Position numbers and translations under genes: made by a program. From CAYMWF01 sp964394085 [NCBI: uncultured Gemmatimonadota bacterium] (GTDB taxonomy: Bacteria > GCA-2686955 > CAYMWF01), in contig CAYMWF010000027.1 of NCBI GenBank assembly GCA_964394085.1, positions 27,789 to 43,468 on the forward strand: a stretch of DNA of 15,680 bases. The letters run 5' to 3'. Of this stretch, positions 6,409-13,575 are shown piece by piece (within the stretch, counting starts at the first letter, position 1; every line of letters begins with the position of its first letter). Below the pieces are notes generated by a model. That model was not told the DNA's origin and made no database searches. It saw only the letters and a program-made list of their open reading frames with translations.

Positions 6409-7608
6409 ATGCTGTTTAAATCATGCTCCCTTCTGCAGGCCCTGACCTTAGTCATACTGGGATGCGGCTGCGCCTGTTCGGCGACAATCCGCGTGCCCTC
6501 GGAACAGCCGACCATCCAGGCCGGAGTCGATGCCGCGTCGGTCGGCGACACGGTGCTCGTCGCCGACGGCACCTATATGGGTCCGGAGAACAGAAACATA
6601 GACTACCGGGGGAAAGACATATCCGTATTGTCTGAAAACGGCCCCGGCAAAACCGTCATAAACATTCAGAAAGCCGGAAGGGGATTCAACTTCCATTCTT
6701 CGGAAAGCAATGCGGCGTTGCTGGCGGGATTTACCATCATGAACGGAGAGGCGGAAGAAGGGATAGAGGAAGCAGGCGCCGGGATCCGTTGCCACAATTC
6801 TTCACCGACCATCGCGAATTGTTTAATCCGGGATAATTACTCAGAAGAGGTGGGCGGAGGTATAAGCTGTGGAGCTTATTCAATTATTACCGATTGCATT
6901 ATTTCAGAAAATTCGGCCGGTTATTCTGCAGGTGCTGGCGGCGGGGTCCACTGTTTTGAGAATTCTATCATCGCTGACTGCGATATCTCGGATAATACCA
7001 CCGACGGTGATTATGGCAGTTCAGCCGGGGGAATACAATGCGGGCATAACACGATAATCGTTAATTGCAATATCACGGAGAACCGTACCATAGGCTATTT
7101 TTCTCACGGCAAAGGCGGCGGGATTTGGATGTGTGGGAGCGCAACAGCCGAAAATTGCATCATCGCACGCAACTATGCGAGGGGATGGGGCGGCGGGATA
7201 TATGAGAACTCTGGCTCTGATGCTATCGTCTTAAATTGCACGATTACCGAAAACAGCGCCGGCGAGGACGGCGGCGGGATTTGCGGCTCCCCGATTGTCA
7301 CGAATTGTATTATCTGGGCTAACTCACCTGATGCGATAGCCGGTTCTCCAACGGTTTCATATTCAAATATACAGTGTGGTTCGAAAGGCGAGGGGAATAT
7401 CGATGAAGACCCGCTGTTTACATTAGTGCCCTGGTTCGGATTCGTTTACGGTCTTCGCACCGCGTCTCCCTGCATCGACGCCGGCGATCCGTCCATCGAT
7501 GACGCCGTCTTCGACTCGAATCCCCGCTGTCCGCCCTGGTATATCAACGGTTCCCGCTCCGACATGGGCGCATACGGCGGCCCGGGCAACGCCGGGTGGC
7601 TCGACTGA
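6409..7608 (+). CDS. Secreted right-handed parallel beta-helix protein
   Basis: The 399-residue protein starts with a hydrophobic export signal (residues about 8-23, LLQALTLVILGCGCACSA). Cleavage after the final Ala or lipidation at a Cys in ILGC are both possible. The mature part opens with IRVPSEQPTIQAGVDAA...VLVADGTY, the usual first turn of these helices. About seven coils of 25-31 residues follow, each with GGGI-x-C...NC-x-I-x-x-N. The end (SPCIDAGDP...DMGAYGG) is the typical closing module. Such proteins act as surface adhesins or polysaccharide-binding or -cleaving proteins; no catalytic signature is evident. The start is fixed by GGAAGGAG a few bases upstream. The middle (about 6820-7400) is A+T-richer than both ends, suggesting modular coil exchange. 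It is divergent from the hydrolase operon and monocistronic as far as visible. Confidence 0.87.
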   Translation: MLFKSCSLLQALTLVILGCGCACSATIRVPSEQPTIQAGVDAASVGDTVLVADGTYMGPENRNIDYRGKDISVLSENGPGKTVINIQKAGRGFNFHSSESNAALLAGFTIMNGEAEEGIEEAGAGIRCHNSSPTIANCLIRDNYSEEVGGGISCGAYSIITDCIISENSAGYSAGAGGGVHCFENSIIADCDISDNTTDGDYGSSAGGIQCGHNTIIVNCNITENRTIGYFSHGKGGGIWMCGSATAENCIIARNYARGWGGGIYENSGSDAIVLNCTITENSAGEDGGGICGSPIVTNCIIWANSPDAIAGSPTVSYSNIQCGSKGEGNIDEDPLFTLVPWFGFVYGLRTASPCIDAGDPSIDDAVFDSNPRCPPWYINGSRSDMGAYGGPGNAGWLD

Positions 7609-7687
7609 TCCTGTTTCGCGTCACCGTCAAGAAAGCCTGTTATTATTCGTAACTTCCAATTTGAAAGAGGCTTACGGCTGATCGGCA

Positions 7688-7705
7688 TTTTGTCACGTGA
7701 CAAAA
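7688..7705. promoter_or_regulatory. Perfect 18-base palindrome, candidate operator
   Basis: TTTTGTCACGTGACAAAA is fully self-complementary, with core TGTCACGTGACA. It lies 320 bases upstream of the MoxR start. A symmetric site of this size fits a dimeric regulator; the TGTCA/TGACA half-sites resemble those of several families, so the binder cannot be named. It has no loop, so it is a poor transcription terminator. Confidence 0.55.
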
Positions 7706-7810
7706 ATCGCTGCTCTGAAAGGTGTGGACCGGGAATCGGCCGGCGCTGGTGCGGAAACGGAGCCTGGAAAGGTTGGAAAACACCGAAAAAAATCGGGAAC
7801 TTCGAAACAA

Positions 7811-7847
7811 GAGACTTGTAAAAATTGACCTGGTATATTTTTATACC
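7811..7847 (+). promoter_or_regulatory. Candidate promoter with overlapping inverted repeat
   Basis: TATATT (7834-7839) matches 5 of 6 bases of the -10 consensus, with GAGACT (7811-7816, 3 of 6) 17 bases upstream; TTGTAA (7816-7821) is another possible -35 for a different -10. The inverted repeat GGTATA-TTTT-TATACC (7832-7847) covers the -10, so a bound repressor would block polymerase. Transcription from here would leave a leader of about 180 bases. Confidence 0.35.
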
Positions 7848-7860
7848 GGTTCTGCGCATA

Positions 7861-7891
7861 TTGCAGGTATTGAATGGTTCGGCCCGATAAT
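7861..7891 (+). promoter_or_regulatory. Alternative weak promoter
   Basis: GATAAT (7886-7891) matches 5 of 6 bases of the -10 consensus, but the nearest -35-like element, TTGCAG (7861-7866), is 19 bases away and matches only 3 of 6. Listed as an alternative start point for the Bat operon. Confidence 0.2.
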
Positions 7892-8025
7892 GGTCGACAT
7901 GCCTGGGTAATTCTTCGAGGAACAGGAAAAGGGAGCGGGAACGATCCGAAACGCCGCCGGAACCGGGTTGAGACGTCCCGGTCGCAGGTTCGGAGGGTCC
8001 GCGCTCTCTGCAGGGGAGAAAGAGA

Positions 8026-9015
8026 ATGTCGCTCGCGATTACTGAAATCAATGAGCTCGTGAAGCGTGAAAGCGGCTTCGTCGAAAAGCTGCGTTACGAA
8101 ATCGGCAAGGTCATCGTCGGCCAGGAGTACGTGATTGACAGGCTGCTTATCGGCCTGCTCACCAGGGGGCACATACTGCTCGAAGGGGTTCCGGGTCTTG
8201 CGAAGACCCTGGCGGTCAAAACCCTCGCCGGAGCGGTGGATGCGCAGTTCACCCGCATTCAGTTCACTCCCGACATGCTGCCGGCCGACGTGATCGGCAC
8301 CACCATATACAACCAGGTGGACGGGACCTTCACTCCCAAGAAGGGGCCGATATTCTCGAATCTGGTGCTTGCCGACGAGATAAACAGGGCGCCGGCCAAG
8401 GTGCAGAGCGCCCTCCTCGAGGCGATGCAGGAGTTCCAGGTCACCATCGGCGAATCCACCTTCCCCCTGGACGAGCCGTTTCTCGTGCTCGCGACGCAGA
8501 ATCCCATCGAGCAGGAGGGCACGTACCCGCTCCCCGAAGCCCAGGTCGACCGTTTCATGCTCAAGCTGAAAATCGACTATCCGGACCGCGGCGAGGAAAA
8601 GAAGATCCTGTCGAGGATGGCGCGGGTCCGCACCGACCTGGAAGTTGAGCGGGTGATAACCCCTGCCGATATCCTGCGGGCCAGGGAAGTGGTGGACGAG
8701 ATCTACATGGACGACAAGATCGAGAATTACATCATCGATATCGTGTTCGCCACCCGCAGGCCGTCGGAATACGGCCTCGATATCGCGCCGCTCATCGAAT
8801 ACGGAGCTTCGCCGCGGGCCACCATCAACCTGGTCCTGGCTGCCCGGGCCCATGCATTTCTCAGCGGCCGCGGGTATGTTTCTCCCCAGGATGTAAAGGC
8901 GATTGGCCCCGATGTCCTGAGGCACAGGGTCATAGTTTCGTATGAAGCCGAAGCAGAGGAAATGGCCTCCGAAAATATCATAGAGAAAATATTCGAGGAG
9001 ATTGAGGTGCCCTGA
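8026..9015 (+). CDS. moxR: MoxR-family AAA+ ATPase
   Basis: MoxR ATPases are cytosolic hexameric AAA+ chaperones that act on co-encoded vWA proteins. The 329-residue length is normal for the family. Walker A is GVPGLAKT (residues 54-61), Walker B LVLADEIN (113-120) and sensor 1 ATQNP (156-160), followed by EQEGTYPLPEAQVDRF with the arginine-finger region. The C-terminal lid ends in the usual ASPRATINLVLAARAHA...VSPQDVKAIGPDVLRHRV segment. The ribosome binding site GGGGAG lies 7 bases before the ATG. It is the first gene of a seven-gene plus-strand operon and is followed 123 bases later by the DUF58 gene, the standard MoxR partner. All catalytic elements are present, so it should be an active ATPase. 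Confidence 0.97.
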   Translation: MSLAITEINELVKRESGFVEKLRYEIGKVIVGQEYVIDRLLIGLLTRGHILLEGVPGLAKTLAVKTLAGAVDAQFTRIQFTPDMLPADVIGTTIYNQVDGTFTPKKGPIFSNLVLADEINRAPAKVQSALLEAMQEFQVTIGESTFPLDEPFLVLATQNPIEQEGTYPLPEAQVDRFMLKLKIDYPDRGEEKKILSRMARVRTDLEVERVITPADILRAREVVDEIYMDDKIENYIIDIVFATRRPSEYGLDIAPLIEYGASPRATINLVLAARAHAFLSGRGYVSPQDVKAIGPDVLRHRVIVSYEAEAEEMASENIIEKIFEEIEVP

Positions 9016-9108
9016 GCCGTCGAGCGGGGCCGGTAGAAGCGATCCGCGGCAGGGGTGGTCGGCATCCCGGCGGGCGCAGCAGGAATCGACCCGCATTCAG
9101 CCCCGGCG

Positions 9109-9139
9109 TTTAACCGCGCCGAACCCGGGAACGGTTGAA
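9109..9139 (+). other. Possible RNA stem over the DUF58 start codon
   Basis: TTTAACCG (9109-9116) pairs with CGGTTGAA (9132-9139), with one G-U pair and a 15-base loop. The stem covers the A of the ATG, and the weak ribosome binding purines (GGGAA) sit in the loop. It could tune translation; it may also be chance. Confidence 0.25.
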
Positions 9140-10014
9140 TGATACCGAGCGAAATACTCAAACAGGTAAGGCAGATCCAGATCCGCACGCGGAAGACGGT
9201 CAACGACATCATGGCCGGCGAATACCATTCCGTCTTCAAGGGCCGCGGCATGGAATTCGACGAAGTCCGCGAATACACCCAGGGAGACGACGTCCGGTCG
9301 ATCGACTGGAACGTGACGGCCCGCCTCGGATCCCCCCACGTGAAAACCTATGTGGAGGAACGGGAGCTGACCATAGTCTTCTGCGTGGATATAAGCTCGT
9401 CCGGGGCTTTCGGCACATCCGACAAGCTCAAGAGCGAAATCGCCGCGGAGCTTTGCGCGGTCCTCGGGTTTTCCGCGGTCAAGAACAATGACAAAGTAGG
9501 GCTGATCCTCTTTACCGACGGCATCGAGCTGTTCATCCCCCCGAAAAAAGGGACCCGCCACGCGCTGCGCGTCATCCGGGAGCTCCTTTATCATCGTCCG
9601 GAGCGATCCAGCACCGATATCGGCGGCGCTCTCGAATATCTGAACCGGGTCACGCGGCGGCGGGCCATCGTCTTCCTGGTATCCGATTTTTACGATGAAG
9701 GTTTCAGCCGCGATCTGCTGCTGACGGCCAGGCGTCACGATCTCATCCCGGTGGTCGTGCGGGATCCGGTGGAAGAGGAGATGCCCGGGGTCGGTCTCGT
9801 CGAGTTCGAAGACGCGGAGACCGGTGAACGGCTGCTCATGGATACCGGGAGCAGCGGTGTCAGGAAAGTTTACCGGAACAGCACCGGTTCGGCCCGGGAG
9901 GAACTGGAGGAGCTGTTCACATCGGTGGGGGTGGACGCGATCCGGGTGGATGCTTCAAAACCTTATGTTCTAGAGCTGGTTCGTTATTTCAAAGGCCGCG
10001 CCAGGAGGTTGTGA
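9139..10014 (+). CDS. DUF58 domain (vWA-like) protein
   Basis: DUF58 proteins have a vWA-like fold and are nearly always encoded beside MoxR. This 291-residue protein shows the family hallmark: YHSVFKGRGMEFDEVREY (from about residue 29), GDDVRSIDWN (49-58) and AR-x-x-x-P-x-VKTY-x-EE. These are followed by a vWA-like strand FCVDISSSGAFG with a DxSxS metal-site pattern (D84, S86, S88). No membrane segment is seen, so it is probably cytosolic or peripheral, like a MoxR client or adaptor. The C-terminal YVLELVRYFKGRARRL tail is basic. It follows MoxR by 123 bases and precedes the chaperone-like gene by 86. Its ribosome binding site is weak (GGGAA), so expression may depend on the leader structure. 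Confidence 0.93.
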   Translation: MIPSEILKQVRQIQIRTRKTVNDIMAGEYHSVFKGRGMEFDEVREYTQGDDVRSIDWNVTARLGSPHVKTYVEERELTIVFCVDISSSGAFGTSDKLKSEIAAELCAVLGFSAVKNNDKVGLILFTDGIELFIPPKKGTRHALRVIRELLYHRPERSSTDIGGALEYLNRVTRRRAIVFLVSDFYDEGFSRDLLLTARRHDLIPVVVRDPVEEEMPGVGLVEFEDAETGERLLMDTGSSGVRKVYRNSTGSAREELEELFTSVGVDAIRVDASKPYVLELVRYFKGRARRL

Positions 10015-10032
10015 CGCATTTTATGACGCATT
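10012..10032 (+). repeat. Short direct repeat at the DUF58 stop
   Basis: TGACGCATT occurs at 10012-10020 and 10024-10032, a 12-base period. The first copy contains the TGA stop. It is probably a slippage duplication. Confidence 0.4.
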
Positions 10033-10088
10033 CCGGGCATGACTCTCGCGTCGGATAGGGCGACTGCGCCGGCAAACGTTTAAAGTTC

Positions 10089-10094
10089 GAGGTG
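10089..10094 (+). promoter_or_regulatory. Ribosome binding site deciding the start of the chaperone-like gene
   Basis: GAGGTG ends 6 bases before the ATG at 10101, ideal spacing. The alternative in-frame GTG (10092-10094) lies inside this site and has no good site of its own, so ATG at 10101 is preferred. Confidence 0.55.
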
Positions 10095-10100
10095 AAATCG

Positions 10101-11234
10101 ATGGCGGATGAAAAAAAGATGGATTTCAGCCTTCCGGGAGATGAGTCCGTGCGTGGAAGCGCCGTGTCCGGGGGGGCGCCGGTTCTGAATATCGTGATAG
10201 CGGCTCTGCTGGTTCTTGTACTGGCTTTTCAGGTCTACGAGCAATTTGCCGGTTCGGATGTCAGCGGTCCCGGGGGGGCTGCGGCCGGTTTCCCGGCGCG
10301 CCGGACCGATGCGGCCACCGAAAAGGCGATCGCGCTTGCCCTCGAGGACAGGGGGCTTTTCCGCGCTTCCGCCGACGCATGGAAAAACTACTTATCCTCA
10401 GCCGGGGATATTACCGCCGAAGAGGAGGCGTCACTTCTCTACCGGGTTGGACGTAACTTCCAGGATGCGGGCGAGTATGAATCCGCCCTCGAATACTACT
10501 TCAGGAGCGAGGATGCCGCGTCCCTGGATGAGCTGGCAGGCGAAATCGGTTCACGCAAAAAGGACTGCTTCAGGAGTCTCGGTAATGTAACGGGCCTGAA
10601 CAGGGAAATACGCGCCTCGACGGATATCGACGGCGGGACCGTTTCCGGCGACGAACCGCCGCTCGCGGAGATAGGCTCATTCAAGATAACGGGCGCCGAC
10701 CTTCAGCGAAAAGTAGAGGAGATCGTCGACATGCAGCTCGGGGCGGCGGGTTACGGCATTCCGCAGGCGCAGCTGACCGCCCGCAAGGAAGAGATAATGA
10801 AGGGAATGCTTGAAGGCGAGCGGAAATCCGAACTGCTGTCGCAGCTCGTCCAGGAGGAATTGTTCTACAGGGAAGCCCTGGAAGCGGGGCTCGAAAAGAA
10901 GGCGGGGGTAGTCAGGACTCTCGAAATGACGCGCAGAAGCCTGCTCGCTTCTACCTTCCTGAAGGAGACGCTTGATTCGGTAAGGGAGCCTTCGGAGGTT
11001 GAACTGCGGGCTTTCTTTGAAGGCAACCGGGCCATGTTCGCCGAAGCGGCAGCCCCGGGAAGCGGCCGGGCGGGCGATCCGGGCGCACCTCCGGCAGCGG
11101 CAGCGGCTGAACCGACCTTCGAGGAGGCGGCGCCCGCGGTGGAGGCGGCCTGGCGGGCCGGCGAGGAGGAGCGGCTTCTCAGGGAATTGTCCCAGAGGCT
11201 GATGGCGAAGCACAAGGTGAAGTTCTACCGGTAA
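10101..11234 (+). CDS. PpiD/SurA-like membrane-anchored chaperone with TPR-like helices and no parvulin domain
   Basis: The 377-residue product has a short polar N-terminus, one membrane segment (about residues 28-46, VLNIVIAALLVLVLAFQVYE) and, outside the cytoplasm, TPR-like helices (about 70-145, including YRVGRNFQDAGEYESALEYY). A SurA_N/PpiD-type chaperone region follows (about 188-310: AEIGSFKITGADLQRKVEE, then SELLSQLVQEELFYREALEAGL, with sequence between), ending in the PSEVELRAFFEGNRAMF helix that normally leads into the parvulin isomerase. Here that about 90-residue domain is absent. A Gly/Pro/Ala linker (about 315-338) joins directly to the C-terminal helix FEEAAPAVEAAWRAGEEERL and KHKVKFYR. 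It is therefore predicted to be a holdase without isomerase activity. It lies between DUF58 and BatD-like genes, suggesting folding or assembly of the envelope part of the Bat complex. Family assignment is by pattern recognition. Confidence 0.7.
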   Translation: MADEKKMDFSLPGDESVRGSAVSGGAPVLNIVIAALLVLVLAFQVYEQFAGSDVSGPGGAAAGFPARRTDAATEKAIALALEDRGLFRASADAWKNYLSSAGDITAEEEASLLYRVGRNFQDAGEYESALEYYFRSEDAASLDELAGEIGSRKKDCFRSLGNVTGLNREIRASTDIDGGTVSGDEPPLAEIGSFKITGADLQRKVEEIVDMQLGAAGYGIPQAQLTARKEEIMKGMLEGERKSELLSQLVQEELFYREALEAGLEKKAGVVRTLEMTRRSLLASTFLKETLDSVREPSEVELRAFFEGNRAMFAEAAAPGSGRAGDPGAPPAAAAAEPTFEEAAPAVEAAWRAGEEERLLRELSQRLMAKHKVKFYR

Positions 11235-11249
11235 AAACAGGTTTTACCG
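11229..11249 (+). other. Stem-loop straddling the chaperone-like gene stop
   Basis: CGGTAAAA (11229-11236) and TTTTACCG (11242-11249) are perfect 8-base arms with a 5-base loop; the TAA stop is in the left arm. No T-run follows the stem, so it is more likely an mRNA-stability element or partial attenuator than a terminator. Confidence 0.45.
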
Positions 11250-11266
11250 ATTCGGGAATCCCGTGA

Positions 11267-12439
11267 ATGGGAGAAAAGACAAACAAACAAAATGCGCGAA
11301 GACGACGGGGGCGGCCGGCGTTTCGAACAGCGGTGCGGTTGATTATCCTTTCGTCGGTTTGTTTGCTGTTTTCGTGCGCCGGAAACCGGGAGCAGGGTTC
11401 CGCTGCAGGAAAAAGAAACGATGAGGCGCCTTCCAGACATGTCCGCTCCTTCACCCGCGGCGGGGCGCCGGTCAGGGTGGAAGTTTCGACTTCGGCCGAC
11501 AGCATCACCATCGCGGACCAGCTCGAGCTCGTGATATCAACCATTTACGGGCCGGGATGCACGGCTGCGCTTCCATCTCTCGCCGATCTCGATCTCGGCG
11601 GATTTCTCGTGAGGGACCACCGTTTCGAAGGGCCCGCCGCAACGGTCGGAGATTCTCTCAGGGAATCGGTTTTCCTCACGCTGGAGCCCCAGCTGAGCGG
11701 TGAGTATATCATCGCGCCCTTCACCGTAACATTCGTCCTGGAGGGCGAAACGGTTCCGTCGTCCGGCGTATCCACCCCGGAGGACGAAACAGATGCGTCC
11801 CGGACACTGGTCCGGTCTGAAACCGCCGCGAGTGACGAAACGCTGAAGCCGGTCCACGAAATTGTCACCGATCCCGTGGAAATAACTGTCGGATCCCTGC
11901 TCGGCGGAGAGACATCACAGCTTTCGATCCGGGATGTTCACGGGCCGGTGCGTCTCCCCCGGAATATGAAACCCTGGTACCTGGGAACCGGGATCCTGGT
12001 GCTGGCCGCCGGCCTGATTTTCGCCGCGTTCAAGATCTTCAGCAGCCGCCGCAGGGCGGAGACTGAACAACCGGAGCTGTCCGCCTACGAAAAGGCGATC
12101 GCCAGGTTGAAGCGCCTTCGCGCCGAAAACCTTGTAGAGCGGGAACTTTACGAAGAATTCGTCATCGAGCTTTCCCGCATAATGAGGGTCTATATCGGCG
12201 AAAGGTTCGATGTGAGAGCTCCGGAAAAAACCACTGAGGAATTTCTGGAGACGATTCTGCACGACCGCAACTTCAGCGATGACCATCGCACCGTTCTCGG
12301 TGATTTTCTCACGAGCTGCGACCTGGTTAAATTCGCGAAACACGCCCCGGCGGCGTCGGAGCTTCAGGAAAGTCTCGATCTTACTCTGAAATTCATAACT
12401 GAAACCAGGCCTGAAATTAAGGGAGGAGCAGCGGGTTAG
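11267..12439 (+). CDS. BatD-like lipoprotein with C-terminal membrane segment and cytosolic tail
   Basis: The 390-residue protein has a basic N-terminus (RRRRGR), a hydrophobic stretch and a lipobox-like LFSC (C37). A beta-rich Ig-like region follows (about 60-165, APVRVEVSTSADSITIADQ onward to SGEYIIAPFTVTFVLEGE), as in BatD oxygen-tolerance proteins. A second membrane segment spans about 237-257 (YLGTGILVLAAGLIFAAF). It is followed by a cytosolic helical domain (YEKAIARLKRLRAENL...ELSRIMRVYIGERF...PEKTTEEFL...LTSCDLVKFAKHAP), typical of BatD and DUF4381 proteins. BatD family members are often longer, with several Ig-like units; this one has about one. The ATG has only a weak ribosome binding site. 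Its stop overlaps the next start by one base (TAGTG), so BatA translation is probably coupled to it. Confidence 0.78.
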   Translation: MGEKTNKQNARRRRGRPAFRTAVRLIILSSVCLLFSCAGNREQGSAAGKRNDEAPSRHVRSFTRGGAPVRVEVSTSADSITIADQLELVISTIYGPGCTAALPSLADLDLGGFLVRDHRFEGPAATVGDSLRESVFLTLEPQLSGEYIIAPFTVTFVLEGETVPSSGVSTPEDETDASRTLVRSETAASDETLKPVHEIVTDPVEITVGSLLGGETSQLSIRDVHGPVRLPRNMKPWYLGTGILVLAAGLIFAAFKIFSSRRRAETEQPELSAYEKAIARLKRLRAENLVERELYEEFVIELSRIMRVYIGERFDVRAPEKTTEEFLETILHDRNFSDDHRTVLGDFLTSCDLVKFAKHAPAASELQESLDLTLKFITETRPEIKGGAAG

Positions 12440-13506
12440 TGGAATTCGTAAGACTGTATTTACTGGTTTCGCTGGCAGTGTTCGGGCTCTTTGCGCCGTT
12501 GATGCTGATCTTCTACCGTTCCAGCCGGCGAACCTCCACCATCCGCTTTTCGAACACGGCGGGCGCCCGCCGGGCCGCGTCAGGCGGCGTTCGTAAAAAG
12601 GCGCGACACCTGCTCCCCATCCTCCGGCTGCTCGCCCTGGCCCTGTTCCTTACCGCATTCGCCCGTCCCCGCTCCGGCGAGGAAATCACGGAGGTGCACA
12701 CGAAAGGAGTCGCCATCCAGATGGTGCTCGACCGGTCGGGAAGCATGCAGGAGAAGTTCAGCACCGGAAGCGGCGGGTCCGTAACGCGGTTCCAGGCGGT
12801 CAAGAAGGTTTTCACCGATTTCGTCAATGGCGGGAACGGGTTCGCCGGCCGTCCCGCGGATATGATAGGCCTTACATCCTTCGCCCGTTTCGTCGAGGAA
12901 AACTGCCCCCTTACGCTGGATCACGATAACCTGGCTGGATTCGTCGAGAGCAGCGACATCGCCACCGGGGCGGAGGACGGCACCGCTATAGGCGATGCCA
13001 TCTACCACGCGAGCCTCGGCCTGATCGCCGTGGAGGATCTTCTCGAAGAAGCAGCCGTGGCGGGTGAGGAATATCATATCGAGTCGAGGGTCCTCATCCT
13101 GCTGACCGACGGAAAGCAGAACGCCGGAGAGTTCGAACCCGCTGAGGCCGCTGAATTCGCGAAGGAGAACGACATCAGGATCTACACCATAGCCGTAGGA
13201 GGACGGGAAAGTTTCAAAAGTGTCGACCGGCTGCTGGGCGGCGCCTTCCAGTTTTTCACGGGCGAACGCATCGACACGCGGCCGCTGGAGCGGGTCGCCC
13301 GGATTACCGGCGGTGAATTCGCCAAGGCAGAAAGCGCATCCGAGCTGAGACGGATATACGAGCGGATAGACGAACTGGAGAAAACGCCCTTTCAGCACAA
13401 GTTCGTGCGTTACAAGGAACACTTTCAAAAATTTACGGCCGCCGGGCTGCTGTTGATACTCTTCGAGCAGATCCTGGCCGCAACCTGGCTGCGCAGGATT
13501 CCCTGA
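12439..13506 (+). CDS. batA: BatA-type membrane vWA protein
   Basis: BatA is an inner-membrane protein whose vWA domain binds partners through a metal ion. In this 355-residue product, two N-terminal membrane segments (residues 4-26 and 58-75) flank a short basic loop. The vWA domain begins near 90 with the MIDAS motif DRSGS (D98, S100, S102), continues through DMIGLTSFARF and EDGTAIGDAIYHA (MIDAS Thr), and has LLTDGKQNAGEF. A final membrane helix (AAGLLLILFEQILAATWL) ends the protein, so the vWA domain is predicted to lie outside the cytoplasm. The start is GTG, sharing its G with the upstream TAG stop, with GGGAGGAG about 11 bases before. The next in-frame ATG is inside the first membrane segment, so GTG is required. 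The MIDAS is complete. Confidence 0.94.
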   Translation: MEFVRLYLLVSLAVFGLFAPLMLIFYRSSRRTSTIRFSNTAGARRAASGGVRKKARHLLPILRLLALALFLTAFARPRSGEEITEVHTKGVAIQMVLDRSGSMQEKFSTGSGGSVTRFQAVKKVFTDFVNGGNGFAGRPADMIGLTSFARFVEENCPLTLDHDNLAGFVESSDIATGAEDGTAIGDAIYHASLGLIAVEDLLEEAAVAGEEYHIESRVLILLTDGKQNAGEFEPAEAAEFAKENDIRIYTIAVGGRESFKSVDRLLGGAFQFFTGERIDTRPLERVARITGGEFAKAESASELRRIYERIDELEKTPFQHKFVRYKEHFQKFTAAGLLLILFEQILAATWLRRIP

Positions 13507-13517
13507 GCAGTGATAGC

Positions 13518-13547
13518 CCTCCGCCGGGCCCTTGCCGGCAGCGGAGG
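13518..13547 (+). other. GC-rich stem-loop between batA and batB
   Basis: CCTCCGC (13518-13524) pairs with GCGGAGG (13541-13547). An inner CGG/CCG (13525-13527 with 13535-13537) extends the stem. No T-run follows, so it is not a classic terminator; processing or differential stability is possible. Confidence 0.45.
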
Positions 13548-13575
13548 CGAATAACCCGAGTCCGGAGACTTTGCA

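Larger units (their letters stand above)
7609..8025. other. 417-base gene-free regulatory region before the Bat operon
   Basis: No convincing coding frame occurs on either strand. It holds a perfect 18-base palindrome (7688-7705), a second inverted repeat over a possible -10 element (7832-7847), a GATAAT box (7886-7891) and a good ribosome binding site (GGGGAG, 8013-8018) for the MoxR gene. AAGCCT (7633-7638) and AGGCTT (7668-7673) form a weak long-loop pair after the beta-helix stop. No clear terminator is seen. Confidence 0.6.

Noticed and set aside
7874-8062. 62-codon Arg-rich plus-strand frame before MoxR
   Set aside because: It overlaps the MoxR start in another frame, lacks a ribosome binding site and has no recognisable content.
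7693-9096. 467-codon open frame on the minus strand, opposite MoxR
   Set aside because: It covers the conserved MoxR gene in antisense and has no recognisable motif. The length comes from third-position G+C bias.
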